Shown one piece after another: positions 1 through 5,431 of a stretch of 14,817 nucleotides of DNA; the stretch's first letter is position 1, and the number at the start of each line of letters is the position of its first letter. The translations under genes and the position numbers were made by a program. The stretch is from RGIG8785 sp045655245 (GTDB lineage Bacteria; Bacillota; Clostridia; RGIG8785): positions 1 through 14,817 of the forward strand of contig JAZOOX010000030.1 in assembly GCA_045655245.1 (NCBI GenBank), given 5' to 3'. A model generated the notes under the pieces. The model was given only the letters and a program-made list of their open reading frames with translations, did not search any database and was not told the DNA's origin.

Positions 1-2
1 TT

Positions 3-97
3 TGGCGGACAGGGTGGGATTCGAACCCACGTGCCGGATTGAATACCGACAAACTGATTTCGAGTCAGCCCCGTTATGACCACTTCGATACCTGTCC
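3..97 (-). tRNA. tRNA-Ser (anticodon CGA)
   Basis: Read on the minus strand this folds as a class II tRNA. The 7-bp acceptor GGACAGG/CCTGTCC is at 91-97 and 7-13, with G as discriminator (6) and an encoded CCA (3-5). The anticodon stem GCTGA/TCAGT encloses the loop CTCGAAA, giving anticodon CGA, which reads serine UCG codons. A long variable arm (TGTCGG pairing with CCGGCA) is typical of tRNA-Ser. The T arm is GTGGG-TTCGAAT-CCCAC. A possible promoter for this copy is TATAAT at 143-148 with a weak -35 CTAACA at 166-171 and 17-bp spacing. Its 5' half is repeated at 281-322 and 465-505, so the locus has probably been an integration or duplication site. All arms are intact, so it should be functional. 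Confidence 0.96.
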
Positions 98-280
98 GTG
101 TGTATGTTTGAACTCCGATTTGGCGGAGAAAAAACTGAGCAAATTATAAAATTTTGTTAGAAAAATGTTAGAAATGGCTAGAAAAACCGCTAGATAAGGG
201 TGTAAAAACAAGGTTTGAACCTCGCTTAAACCCACATGGTTAAGCCATTTGTGAGGGTATAGTTACAGTGTAACCGAGGG
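98..280. other. gene-free AT-rich spacer with phased repeats, next to tRNA-Ser
   Basis: No protein gene is credible here. The stretch holds several signals. A hairpin CTCCG...CGGAG lies at 112-127 and, on the minus strand, includes CTCCGCCA, which looks like a tRNA 3' end. A TATAAT box lies at 143-148. About four copies of a (T/C)TAGAAA-like repeat spaced 10-12 bp lie at 156-196. A palindrome AGGTT-TG-AACCT lies at 211-222 and resembles a tRNA T arm. A small inverted repeat GTTAC-AGT-GTAAC lies at 262-274, beside the next tRNA fragment. I interpret it as an attachment-site arm or element remnant; a decayed tRNA gene is the alternative. Confidence 0.55.
156..196. repeat. helically phased short direct repeats (candidate integrase arm-type sites)
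   Basis: On the plus strand the core TTAG/CTAG followed by A-rich sequence recurs at 157-160, 168-171, 178-181 and 190-193, with steps of 11, 10 and 12 bp, close to one helical turn. The first two units read TGTTAGAAA exactly; the other two are diverged (GGCTAGAAA, CGCTAGATA). Short phased direct repeats within about 100 bp of a tRNA core are what arm-type binding sites of tyrosine recombinases look like. That role is inference, since no integrase gene lies in the window. The repeats also overlap the weak -35 of the tRNA-Ser promoter at 166-171. Confidence 0.45.
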
Positions 281-322
281 GATTTCGAGTCAGTCCCGTT
301 ATGACCACTTCGATACCACTCC
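281..322 (-). pseudogene. tRNA-Ser 5'-half fragment (copy 2)
   Basis: This aligns without gaps to 56-97 of the intact tRNA-Ser with 39 of 42 bases identical. It covers acceptor 5' strand, D arm, 5' anticodon stem and anticodon loop. The acceptor strand is GGAGTGG instead of GGACAGG. Similarity stops just 3' of the anticodon loop, so no cloverleaf can form. A short tract upstream of the 5' end (ATATATGTTT) also resembles the sequence next to the intact gene. On the same strand CTCCGCCA at 119-126 could pair with GGAG of this copy, hinting at a decayed or interrupted tRNA. It could be an att core duplicate or a tRNA pseudogene. Confidence 0.8.
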
Positions 323-464
323 ATATATGTTTAAGAGTTCTCCAAAGGTTGCAAATCTTTGGGAACAACCTTTGGGAACAGCTAAAAACAACGATATTAA
401 ATTTTCAGAAAAGTCCCGTAAAATCAGGGTTTGTAGCGGTTGGGACTTCCTCTAACTTCACTAC
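323..464. other. gene-free spacer with hairpins and direct repeats between tRNA fragments
   Basis: No gene is credible; a short plus-strand reading frame that crosses this area begins inside a tRNA fragment and lacks a ribosome binding site. A perfect 10-bp inverted repeat CCAAAGGTTG (342-351) / CAACCTTTGG (366-375) is interlaced with an 11-bp direct repeat CTTTGGGAACA (357-367 and 370-380). A second inverted repeat AAGTCCC (411-417) / GGGACTT (442-448) follows. The dense symmetry suggests protein binding or structured RNA. I infer an element remnant. Confidence 0.5.
342..380. repeat. interlaced inverted and direct repeats
   Basis: The arms 342-351 and 366-375 are perfect 10-bp reverse complements with a 14-base loop. 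CTTTGGGAACA occurs at 357-367 and again at 370-380, a 13-bp step. The two symmetries share bases, as in recombinase or repressor binding sites. No T-run follows on either strand, so it is not a plain terminator. The function is unknown. Confidence 0.6.
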
Positions 465-505
465 ATTTCGAGTCACGTCCGTTATGACCACTTCGATACC
501 GCTCC
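465..505 (-). pseudogene. tRNA-Ser 5'-half fragment (copy 3, adjacent to the promoter)
   Basis: This aligns ungapped to 57-97 of the intact tRNA-Ser with 36 of 41 bases identical. The D arm and anticodon loop are fully kept. The acceptor strand is GGAGCGG, and three changes fall in the junction between D arm and anticodon stem. Homology ends at the 3' side of the anticodon loop, the same breakpoint as in the copy at 281-322. Its 5' end lies about 25 bases downstream of a TATAAT box at 530-535, the distance expected for a genuine tRNA gene, so this may be the ancestral position of the tRNA 5' end. Confidence 0.78.
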
Positions 506-529
506 GTGTGGTGTCTTAAGACAAACATT

Positions 530-558
530 ATTATACCGATTTTTAGAGAGAAAAGCAA
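530..558 (-). promoter_or_regulatory. sigma-A-type promoter facing the tRNA-Ser region
   Basis: On the minus strand TTGCTT (553-558) is followed by exactly 17 bp and then TATAAT (530-535). Start of transcription is expected near 523, just ahead of the tRNA 5'-half at 465-505. The -35 box lies inside the 3' arm of the hairpin that closes the preceding leuS operon (550-594). A transcript from here would run through both tRNA fragments before reaching the intact tRNA-Ser. Confidence 0.65.
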
Positions 559-594
559 GGGGTTTTTAAAAATTTTTTACTCCCCTTGCTTTTC
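550..594 (-). terminator. terminator-like hairpin at the end of the leuS operon
   Basis: There is a perfect 13-bp inverted repeat, GAAAAGCAAGGGG at 550-562 and its complement at 582-594, with a 19-base A/T-only-like loop. The 5' arm on the minus strand is the end of the CYTH coding sequence, and its stop codon (577-579) sits in the loop. The tail after the stem is only moderately T-rich, so termination may be partial. No other stem-loop follows before the tRNA region. Confidence 0.55.
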
Positions 595-1173
595 GTGGAG
601 TCTGTTTAAAAAACGGTGATATTTCCCGCAGGCGGTTTGGGTAGGAACGATTCCAAAAGTGTCTTTTAAAAATGCCAGGTATGCAGTTTCTTCAGACGGG
701 TCATGAAGTTCGCACTCCAGTTCGTAGTCGGTGCAATCGAGGTAGGTGCTCTTATCCAGTTCAGCCGTTAAACCGGCAAAAGGGAGGGGAAAGCGAGTAC
801 GCTCGGTGGTGAGACTCCCCAGGCGAGACAAGGTGTCTGGGATGTGGGGGACCCGTTGCCGAATCAGTTCCAAAAGCTCGGGATAACCGTTAAGTGCCAG
901 TGCTTCGGGGGCATTGGCGATAGAGAAATGATACTCCAATGAGGATGCGCCCGTTTCCCATTTGGTCTCCTTTGCCTTTAAGGTCAGTTCTGCGGCAGTG
1001 CCTTTGGTACGCACCCGCAGGGTGAGCCCGTTACGACGAAGGGATTCGTCCGATAAGTCGTAATAATGGTTAGTTTGAACAGCCGTGGTCCCGCCGACCG
1101 CCTGTGCGTAGTCGAGCAGTTGCCCGAACGCTTTGGCGGTCAGCAGAATCTTCACTTCAATTTCGCGGTTCAT
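577..1173 (-). CDS. CYTH domain protein (YjbK-like, probable triphosphate hydrolase)
   Basis: The 198-residue protein has the CYTH signature ExExK at residues 4-8 (E4, E6, K8). It also has the charged positions that line the triphosphate tunnel: R53/R55 in LRVR, K66/K68 in LTLKAK, E124-R125, E139-D140, E151/E153 and a C-terminal K184-Y-x-R187. CYTH enzymes hydrolyse tripolyphosphate, thiamine triphosphate or related substrates, or make cAMP. The short YjbK-like form points to tripolyphosphatase or thiamine triphosphatase, and the exact substrate cannot be read from sequence. The ATG overlaps the leuS stop by four bases (ATGA, 1170-1173), so translation is coupled to leuS. It is the last gene of the rplU-leuS cluster, and its final codons form one arm of the downstream hairpin. 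It is of cytoplasmic type with no signal peptide. Confidence 0.87.
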   Translation of the reverse strand: MNREIEVKILLTAKAFGQLLDYAQAVGGTTAVQTNHYYDLSDESLRRNGLTLRVRTKGTAAELTLKAKETKWETGASSLEYHFSIANAPEALALNGYPELLELIRQRVPHIPDTLSRLGSLTTERTRFPLPFAGLTAELDKSTYLDCTDYELECELHDPSEETAYLAFLKDTFGIVPTQTACGKYHRFLNRLHEKQGE

Positions 1174-3581
1174 CGAACGACGACATTAACCAGCTTGCCC
1201 GGGATAACGATGACTTTGACAACGGTCTTGTCTGCGATTAAAGCAGCAACCTTTTCGTTGTTCAAAACAACGGCTTCGATATCGGCGTTGGAGGCATCTG
1301 CGGGAACGGAAATCTTTTCACGGACCTTGCCGTTGATCTGGACTGCCATTTCGATGGTATCCTCTAAAATTGCCGACTCGTCATAGGTGGGCCAGGGGGT
1401 ATTTGCCAGTTGCGCACCCAGACCCAACTGCTCGTTCATTTCTTCGGTCATATGGGGGGCAAAGGGATTTAAAAGAGTAATCATGGTGCGAAGCTCTGCG
1501 CGGGTGATCGAACCTTTTTTGGTAAATTCGTTCAAAAGGCTCATCAACGCTGCGATGGCGGTGTTGAACTTCATCCGTTCGATATCCTCGGTAACCTTTT
1601 TGATGGTCTTGTGGAGGGATGCGTTTAAATCCTCGGAAGGACCTTCTTCGGCGGTGACGATGTTCTGCAGGTTCCAGACACGCTCTAAGAACTTGGAAAC
1701 ACCCTTAACGCCCTGCATCGACCAAGGCGTTGCCTGGTCAAAAGCACCGATGAACATTTCGTAGACACGGAAGGTGTCGGCACCGTACTCGTTAACGATA
1801 TCATCAGGATTGATGACGTTGCCGCGGGACTTGGACATTTTTTCACCGTTGGCGCCCAGGATCATACCGTGAGAGGTACGCACCTGATAGGGTTCCTTGG
1901 TGGGGACAACCCCTAAATCATATAAGAATTTGTACCAGAAACGGGAGTACAGCAAATGCAGGGTGGTATGTTCCATACCGCCGTTGTACCAGTCAACAGG
2001 CAACCAGTAGTTCATCGCTTCCTGAGAAGCGAGGGCGTCGTTGTTGGTGGGGTCGATGTAGCGGAGGAAGTACCAGGACGAGCCTGCCCACTGAGGCATA
2101 GTGTCCGTCTCACGGCGGGCGGGTTTACCACACTTGGGGCAGGGGGTTGCAATCCAGTCTTCGATCTTGGACAGAGGAGACTCGCCGTTTTCGGTGGGCT
2201 CGTAGTTTTCGACTTCAGGCAGGGTCAAGGGCAGTTCGCTTTCGGGAACGGGAACCCAGCCGCAGCAGTCGCACCAGACCAGCGGAATCGGCTCGCCCCA
2301 GTAGCGTTGGCGGGAGAAAACCCAGTCACGGAGCTTGTAATTGACCTTGCGATGGCCCAAGCCCTGACTTTCCAGGAAATCGATAATTTTGGCAATGGCG
2401 TCTTTGACTTTCAGGCCGTCTAAGATGCCGGAGTTGATCATCGTACCGTCGGAAACGTCGGTAAATGCTTCTTCCTGAACGTTTTTGCCACCTGCAACGA
2501 CTTCGATGATCGGCAGGTTGAACTTCTTGGCAAATTCCCAGTCGCGGGTGTCGTGGGCAGGAACTGCCATAATTGCACCTGTACCATAGGAGGTCAGAAC
2601 ATAGTCGGAAATCCATACGGGGATTTTGTTTCCGTTAACGGGGTTGATACCGAAGATGCCGCCTAAGGCAACGCCGGTCTTATCCTTGTTCAGCTCGGTG
2701 CGTTCGAAGTCGGATTTCTTTGCGGCGGCTTCCTGATAAGCACGGACCTCGTTCATATTGGTAATCCTGTCGGCGAGGGTCTCGATCATTGCGTGTTCGG
2801 GAGACAGGACCATATAGGTTGCACCGTAGAGGGTGTCGGGACGGGTGGTATAGACCACAACCGATTCGTCGGTATCGGCAATTTTGAAGGTGACTTCCGC
2901 ACCTTCGGAGCGCCCGATCCAGTTCTTTTGCTGGGTCTTTACTTTTTCAATATAGTCTACTTCGTCCAAATCGTCAATCAGACGTTGGGCGTACTCGGTA
3001 ATCTTCAGCATCCACTGGCTCTTTTTCCGTTGGACCACCTGGCTGCCGCAACGTTCGCAAACGCCGTTGACGACCTCTTCGTTTGCCAGACCGACCTTAC
3101 AACCGGTACACCAGTTGATGGGCATTTCCTGCTTGTAAGCCAGACCCTTTTCGAAGAGCTTTAAGAAAATCCACTGGGTCCATTTGTAGTAGTTGGGGTC
3201 GGTGGTGTTGGTTTCGCGATCCCAGTCGAAAGCAAACCCCAGGCTCTTTAATTGGCGTTTGAAGTTTGCCACATTGTTTTCGGTAACAATACGGGGGTGG
3301 ATATGGTTTTTGATGGCAAAGTTTTCGGTAGGCAGCCCGAATGCGTCCCAACCCATGGGGAAAAGGACGTTATAGCCTTCTCTGCGGCGTTTACGGGCGA
3401 TAATGTCCAGCGCCGTGTAACTTCTGGGGTGACCGACGTGCAACCCCTGACCCGAGGGATAGGGAAACTCGACCAAGCCGTAGAACTTGGGCTTGGAGAA
3501 GTCGTTGGTTGCGGCGAAAGTCTTTTCGTCGTCCCAAATTTTTTGCCATTTTGCTTCGATTTCGGTAAACTGATTTGCCAT
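1170..3581 (-). CDS. leuS: leucyl-tRNA synthetase
   Basis: This class I aminoacyl-tRNA synthetase charges tRNA-Leu, using ATP, in the cytoplasm. It has 803 residues, normal for bacterial LeuRS. HVGH at residues 48-51 is the HIGH motif and KMSKS lies at about 580-584. Cysteine pairs CTGC and CERC (around 158-180) and CDCC and CPKC (around 440-490) look zinc-binding. The editing (CP1) domain shows TRPDTLYGATY and AVPAHDTRDWEFA, the latter containing the conserved aspartate that discriminates against misactivated residues. DTMPQWAGSSWYFLRY is also typical. The ATG at 3579-3581 follows AGGAGG (3590-3595), which forms the last glycine codons of rsfS, and only four bases separate the genes. No T-box leader fits here, so expression depends on the upstream operon. 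The 3' end overlaps the CYTH gene by four bases. Confidence 0.98.
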   Translation of the reverse strand: MANQFTEIEAKWQKIWDDEKTFAATNDFSKPKFYGLVEFPYPSGQGLHVGHPRSYTALDIIARKRRREGYNVLFPMGWDAFGLPTENFAIKNHIHPRIVTENNVANFKRQLKSLGFAFDWDRETNTTDPNYYKWTQWIFLKLFEKGLAYKQEMPINWCTGCKVGLANEEVVNGVCERCGSQVVQRKKSQWMLKITEYAQRLIDDLDEVDYIEKVKTQQKNWIGRSEGAEVTFKIADTDESVVVYTTRPDTLYGATYMVLSPEHAMIETLADRITNMNEVRAYQEAAAKKSDFERTELNKDKTGVALGGIFGINPVNGNKIPVWISDYVLTSYGTGAIMAVPAHDTRDWEFAKKFNLPIIEVVAGGKNVQEEAFTDVSDGTMINSGILDGLKVKDAIAKIIDFLESQGLGHRKVNYKLRDWVFSRQRYWGEPIPLVWCDCCGWVPVPESELPLTLPEVENYEPTENGESPLSKIEDWIATPCPKCGKPARRETDTMPQWAGSSWYFLRYIDPTNNDALASQEAMNYWLPVDWYNGGMEHTTLHLLYSRFWYKFLYDLGVVPTKEPYQVRTSHGMILGANGEKMSKSRGNVINPDDIVNEYGADTFRVYEMFIGAFDQATPWSMQGVKGVSKFLERVWNLQNIVTAEEGPSEDLNASLHKTIKKVTEDIERMKFNTAIAALMSLLNEFTKKGSITRAELRTMITLLNPFAPHMTEEMNEQLGLGAQLANTPWPTYDESAILEDTIEMAVQINGKVREKISVPADASNADIEAVVLNNEKVAALIADKTVVKVIVIPGKLVNVVVR

Positions 3582-3585
3582 GGTG

Positions 3586-3945
3586 TTAGCCTCCTATAAT
3601 TGTAGAGAGATCCAAAGACTTGGCATCTGCCCACAGATGTTCTAAGTGGTAAAAGGTGCGTGCTTCCTGATAGAAAATGTGCACGACCACATCACCGTAG
3701 TCCAGCAAAATCCAATCTGCGGAAGAATATCCTTCACGGTGCAGGGGCGTGCGATCACATTCCTCGGCGATCCGTTCATCCAGTTCGTCTGCCAATGCCT
3801 TTACCTGGGTATGGGAAGTGGCGGTGGCGATCAGGAAAAAGTCGGTTACGGTAGTGATGTCGCGGGTGTCTAACGCCCGTAAATCCTGCGCCTTTTTACT
3901 GTCTAAGACAGCGGCCATTTTTAAAGTGAGCTCCTCGGAAGTCAC
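3586..3945 (-). CDS. rsfS: ribosomal silencing factor RsfS
   Basis: This 119-residue Iojap/DUF143 protein binds uL14 on the 50S subunit and blocks subunit joining when nutrients are low. Conserved stretches are DITTVTDFFLIATATSHTQVKA in the first half, and EGYSSADWILLDYGDVVVHIF then RTFYHLEHLWADA in the second. Length is typical of the family. The start is GTG at 3943-3945, chosen because AGGAGG lies seven bases upstream (3953-3958) and no other start has such a site. The GTG overlaps the yqeK stop as GTGA (3942-3945). Its last codons and stop, GGAGGCTAA, provide the ribosome binding site of leuS. Confidence 0.95.
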   Translation of the reverse strand: MTSEELTLKMAAVLDSKKAQDLRALDTRDITTVTDFFLIATATSHTQVKALADELDERIAEECDRTPLHREGYSSADWILLDYGDVVVHIFYQEARTFYHLEHLWADAKSLDLSTIIGG

Positions 3946-4514
3946 AGCAATTCCTCCTTTAAAATAATGTCGTTCCGCGCCGCCAGACTGTCAGGATGGG
4001 CAGGGCGGTTGCGGGAAATAACACTTTTTATCGACCAGTTGATGCAGCCCAAAAAGGACTTGTCCAGGTCGGTATAAGCCAGTTGTAAACGTTCTTCGCG
4101 GTCATCGTAGGTGCGGTTGGGCTCCACGCAGTCGGCAACATAGATGATTTTTTCAAGCAAAGACATTTCTGCCCGACCGGTGGTATGATACCGTACCGCA
4201 TTGATGATTTCGGGGTCGGTAACGCCATATTCCTCCTGAATCAGCTCGGCGCCCAAAACGGCATGCCAAAGTTGCGGGGATGCGGCGGTAGGCTTGTCCA
4301 ATGGGACATCGCGATTGCGCAGCATTTGTTCCTGTACCTCGTGGGGAATGTCTTTGGCACAGTCGTGCAAGAGTCCTGCCAGTTCCGCTTTTTCTACCGG
4401 AACACCCCAGGCCTTTGCAAGGGCAACCGCCGTCTCCATCACGCCGATAGAGTGTCGGTAACGCTGTTCGGTCAGAACGGAACGGAGTTTTTCGTCCATT
4501 TCGGCTAATGTCAT
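3942..4514 (-). CDS. yqeK: HD-domain hydrolase YqeK (probable symmetrical Ap4A hydrolase)
   Basis: This 190-residue HD-superfamily protein has the expected metal ligands: H21 (RYRHS), H50-D51 (LLHDCAKD), H84 (LWHAVLG), H110 (RYHTTG) and D128 (YVADCVEP). YqeK proteins split diadenosine tetraphosphate into two ADP, removing a by-product of aminoacyl-tRNA synthetases. It lies between nadD and rsfS, its usual Firmicutes neighbourhood. The ATG (4512-4514) overlaps the nadD stop as ATGA, and a GGAG lies about eight bases upstream inside nadD. It shares a transcript with leuS, whose enzyme can generate Ap4A, which fits a housekeeping role. Function is inferred from family membership. Confidence 0.93.
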   Translation of the reverse strand: MTLAEMDEKLRSVLTEQRYRHSIGVMETAVALAKAWGVPVEKAELAGLLHDCAKDIPHEVQEQMLRNRDVPLDKPTAASPQLWHAVLGAELIQEEYGVTDPEIINAVRYHTTGRAEMSLLEKIIYVADCVEPNRTYDDREERLQLAYTDLDKSFLGCINWSIKSVISRNRPAHPDSLAARNDIILKEELL

Positions 4515-5116
4515 TCCACCAACTCCTTGTACAGATGATGATCTTGAATATACTGATAAACTGCATCGGGGACCTTTTCCTCAATCGTCCGCCCTGCCGC
4601 AACATCCCTGCGGATATCGCTGGAGGCAATGGGGATATGGGGAAAGACGACGGTTGCATAACGCAGACCGAACTCCCGTTTTAATGCTTGTAGTTCTTCT
4701 TCGGCGGCGGTGTCGTCTACAGTGGGACGGCGGACGATGCCGAAGGAGCAAAGGGTTGCGACGGTGGCAAAATCCTTCCAGCTCCGCAACTGAAGCAGGG
4801 TGTCGGCACCGATTAAAAAGACAAACTCAGTATCGGGGAACCGTTGATGCAATTCCCGTAGGGTGTCCACTGTGCGGGTGTATCCGTTACGGTTAATTTC
4901 GCACAAGTCAAGGGTATGCCCCCTTCGTCCGTCCAGAGCAAGGCGGAGCATTGTCAGACGGGCATCATCCGAAACCGCTGTTTTTTTATGGGGTGGGAGC
5001 CCTGTCGGAATCCAAAGCACACGGTCTAAGCCCAGCTGTGTCATTGCCGCTTCGGCAATCTGCAGATGACCGTTATGCACGGGGTCGAAGGTGCCGCCCA
5101 TGATACCGATGGTCAT
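4511..5116 (-). CDS. nadD: nicotinate-nucleotide adenylyltransferase
   Basis: This enzyme joins nicotinate mononucleotide and ATP to form deamido-NAD, a central step of NAD synthesis. Its 201 residues show the nucleotidyltransferase motif GGTFDPVHNGHL (7-18, the HxGH family motif), PPHKK (41-45), GADTL (103-107) with the following SWKDF, and ASSDIR (164-169), the counterpart of the usual ISSTxIR motif. The first serine-threonine pair is changed to A/S/S/D, a modest variation. The start at 5114-5116 has AAGGAG seven bases upstream (5124-5129), which overlaps the yhbY stop codon. The 3' end overlaps yqeK by four bases. Confidence 0.96.
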   Translation of the reverse strand: MTIGIMGGTFDPVHNGHLQIAEAAMTQLGLDRVLWIPTGLPPHKKTAVSDDARLTMLRLALDGRRGHTLDLCEINRNGYTRTVDTLRELHQRFPDTEFVFLIGADTLLQLRSWKDFATVATLCSFGIVRRPTVDDTAAEEELQALKREFGLRYATVVFPHIPIASSDIRRDVAAGRTIEEKVPDAVYQYIQDHHLYKELVE

Positions 5117-5127
5117 AGGAAAACTCC

Positions 5128-5421
5128 TTATCGCGGCAAAATAATCTCTTTATGATCGCGGGATTCTTTATAGAGGACGATTTTTCTGCCGATGACCTGC
5201 ACCCCTTCTGCGTCCAGTGCGGTGCAAAGTTCATCACAGAGTTCCCGAGGCATATAGGGACAGGTTTGCAGAACGTGAAGCTTAATCAGTTCACGAGCCT
5301 CTAAAGCATCCCGCAGGGTGTTGATCAGATTGGTTTGGATGCCTTCCTTACCCACTTGATATAATGCCGGGATGGGGTTGGCAAGACCGCGCAAGTATGC
5401 ACGTTGTTTGGAAGTAATCAT
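5128..5421 (-). CDS. yhbY: ribosome assembly RNA-binding protein YhbY
   Basis: This is a 97-residue single CRM-domain protein (YhbY/CRS1 family), which binds rRNA precursors during 50S assembly. The N-terminal ITSKQRAYLRGLAN, the GxxG loop G24-K-E-G27 in the QVGKEG motif, and the C-terminal VQVIGRKIVLYK strand are diagnostic. The ATG at 5419-5421 has AGGAGT (5428-5433) six bases upstream, merged with the TAG stop of obg. The position between obg and nadD is the usual Firmicutes order and supports a ribosome maturation role. Confidence 0.95.
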   Translation of the reverse strand: MITSKQRAYLRGLANPIPALYQVGKEGIQTNLINTLRDALEARELIKLHVLQTCPYMPRELCDELCTALDAEGVQVIGRKIVLYKESRDHKEIILPR

Positions 5422-5431
5422 TGTTCAACTC

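Noticed and set aside
119..322. Group I intron in a tRNA-Ser anticodon loop
   Set aside because: The breakpoint at the anticodon loop fits, but the available length is too small for a group I intron plus the missing 3' half. I see no recognisable intron core or contiguous 3' exon.
301..519. Short plus-strand reading frame of 72 codons
   Set aside because: It begins inside a tRNA-Ser fragment and ends beyond another. It has no ribosome binding site and repeats the same peptide (MTTSIPL) because the tRNA fragments repeat. It is an artefact.
1..576. CRISPR array
   Set aside because: Repeats are tRNA-derived, three copies at unequal 183-225 bp spacing and with variable length. They do not form a repeat-spacer array.
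1956..2423. Plus-strand frame opposite leuS (155 codons)
   Set aside because: It is a shadow of the leuS coding sequence, without ribosome binding site or recognisable domain.
3582..3700. T-box riboswitch before leuS
   Set aside because: Only four bases separate leuS from rsfS, and the upstream sequence is rsfS coding sequence. There is no room for a leader.
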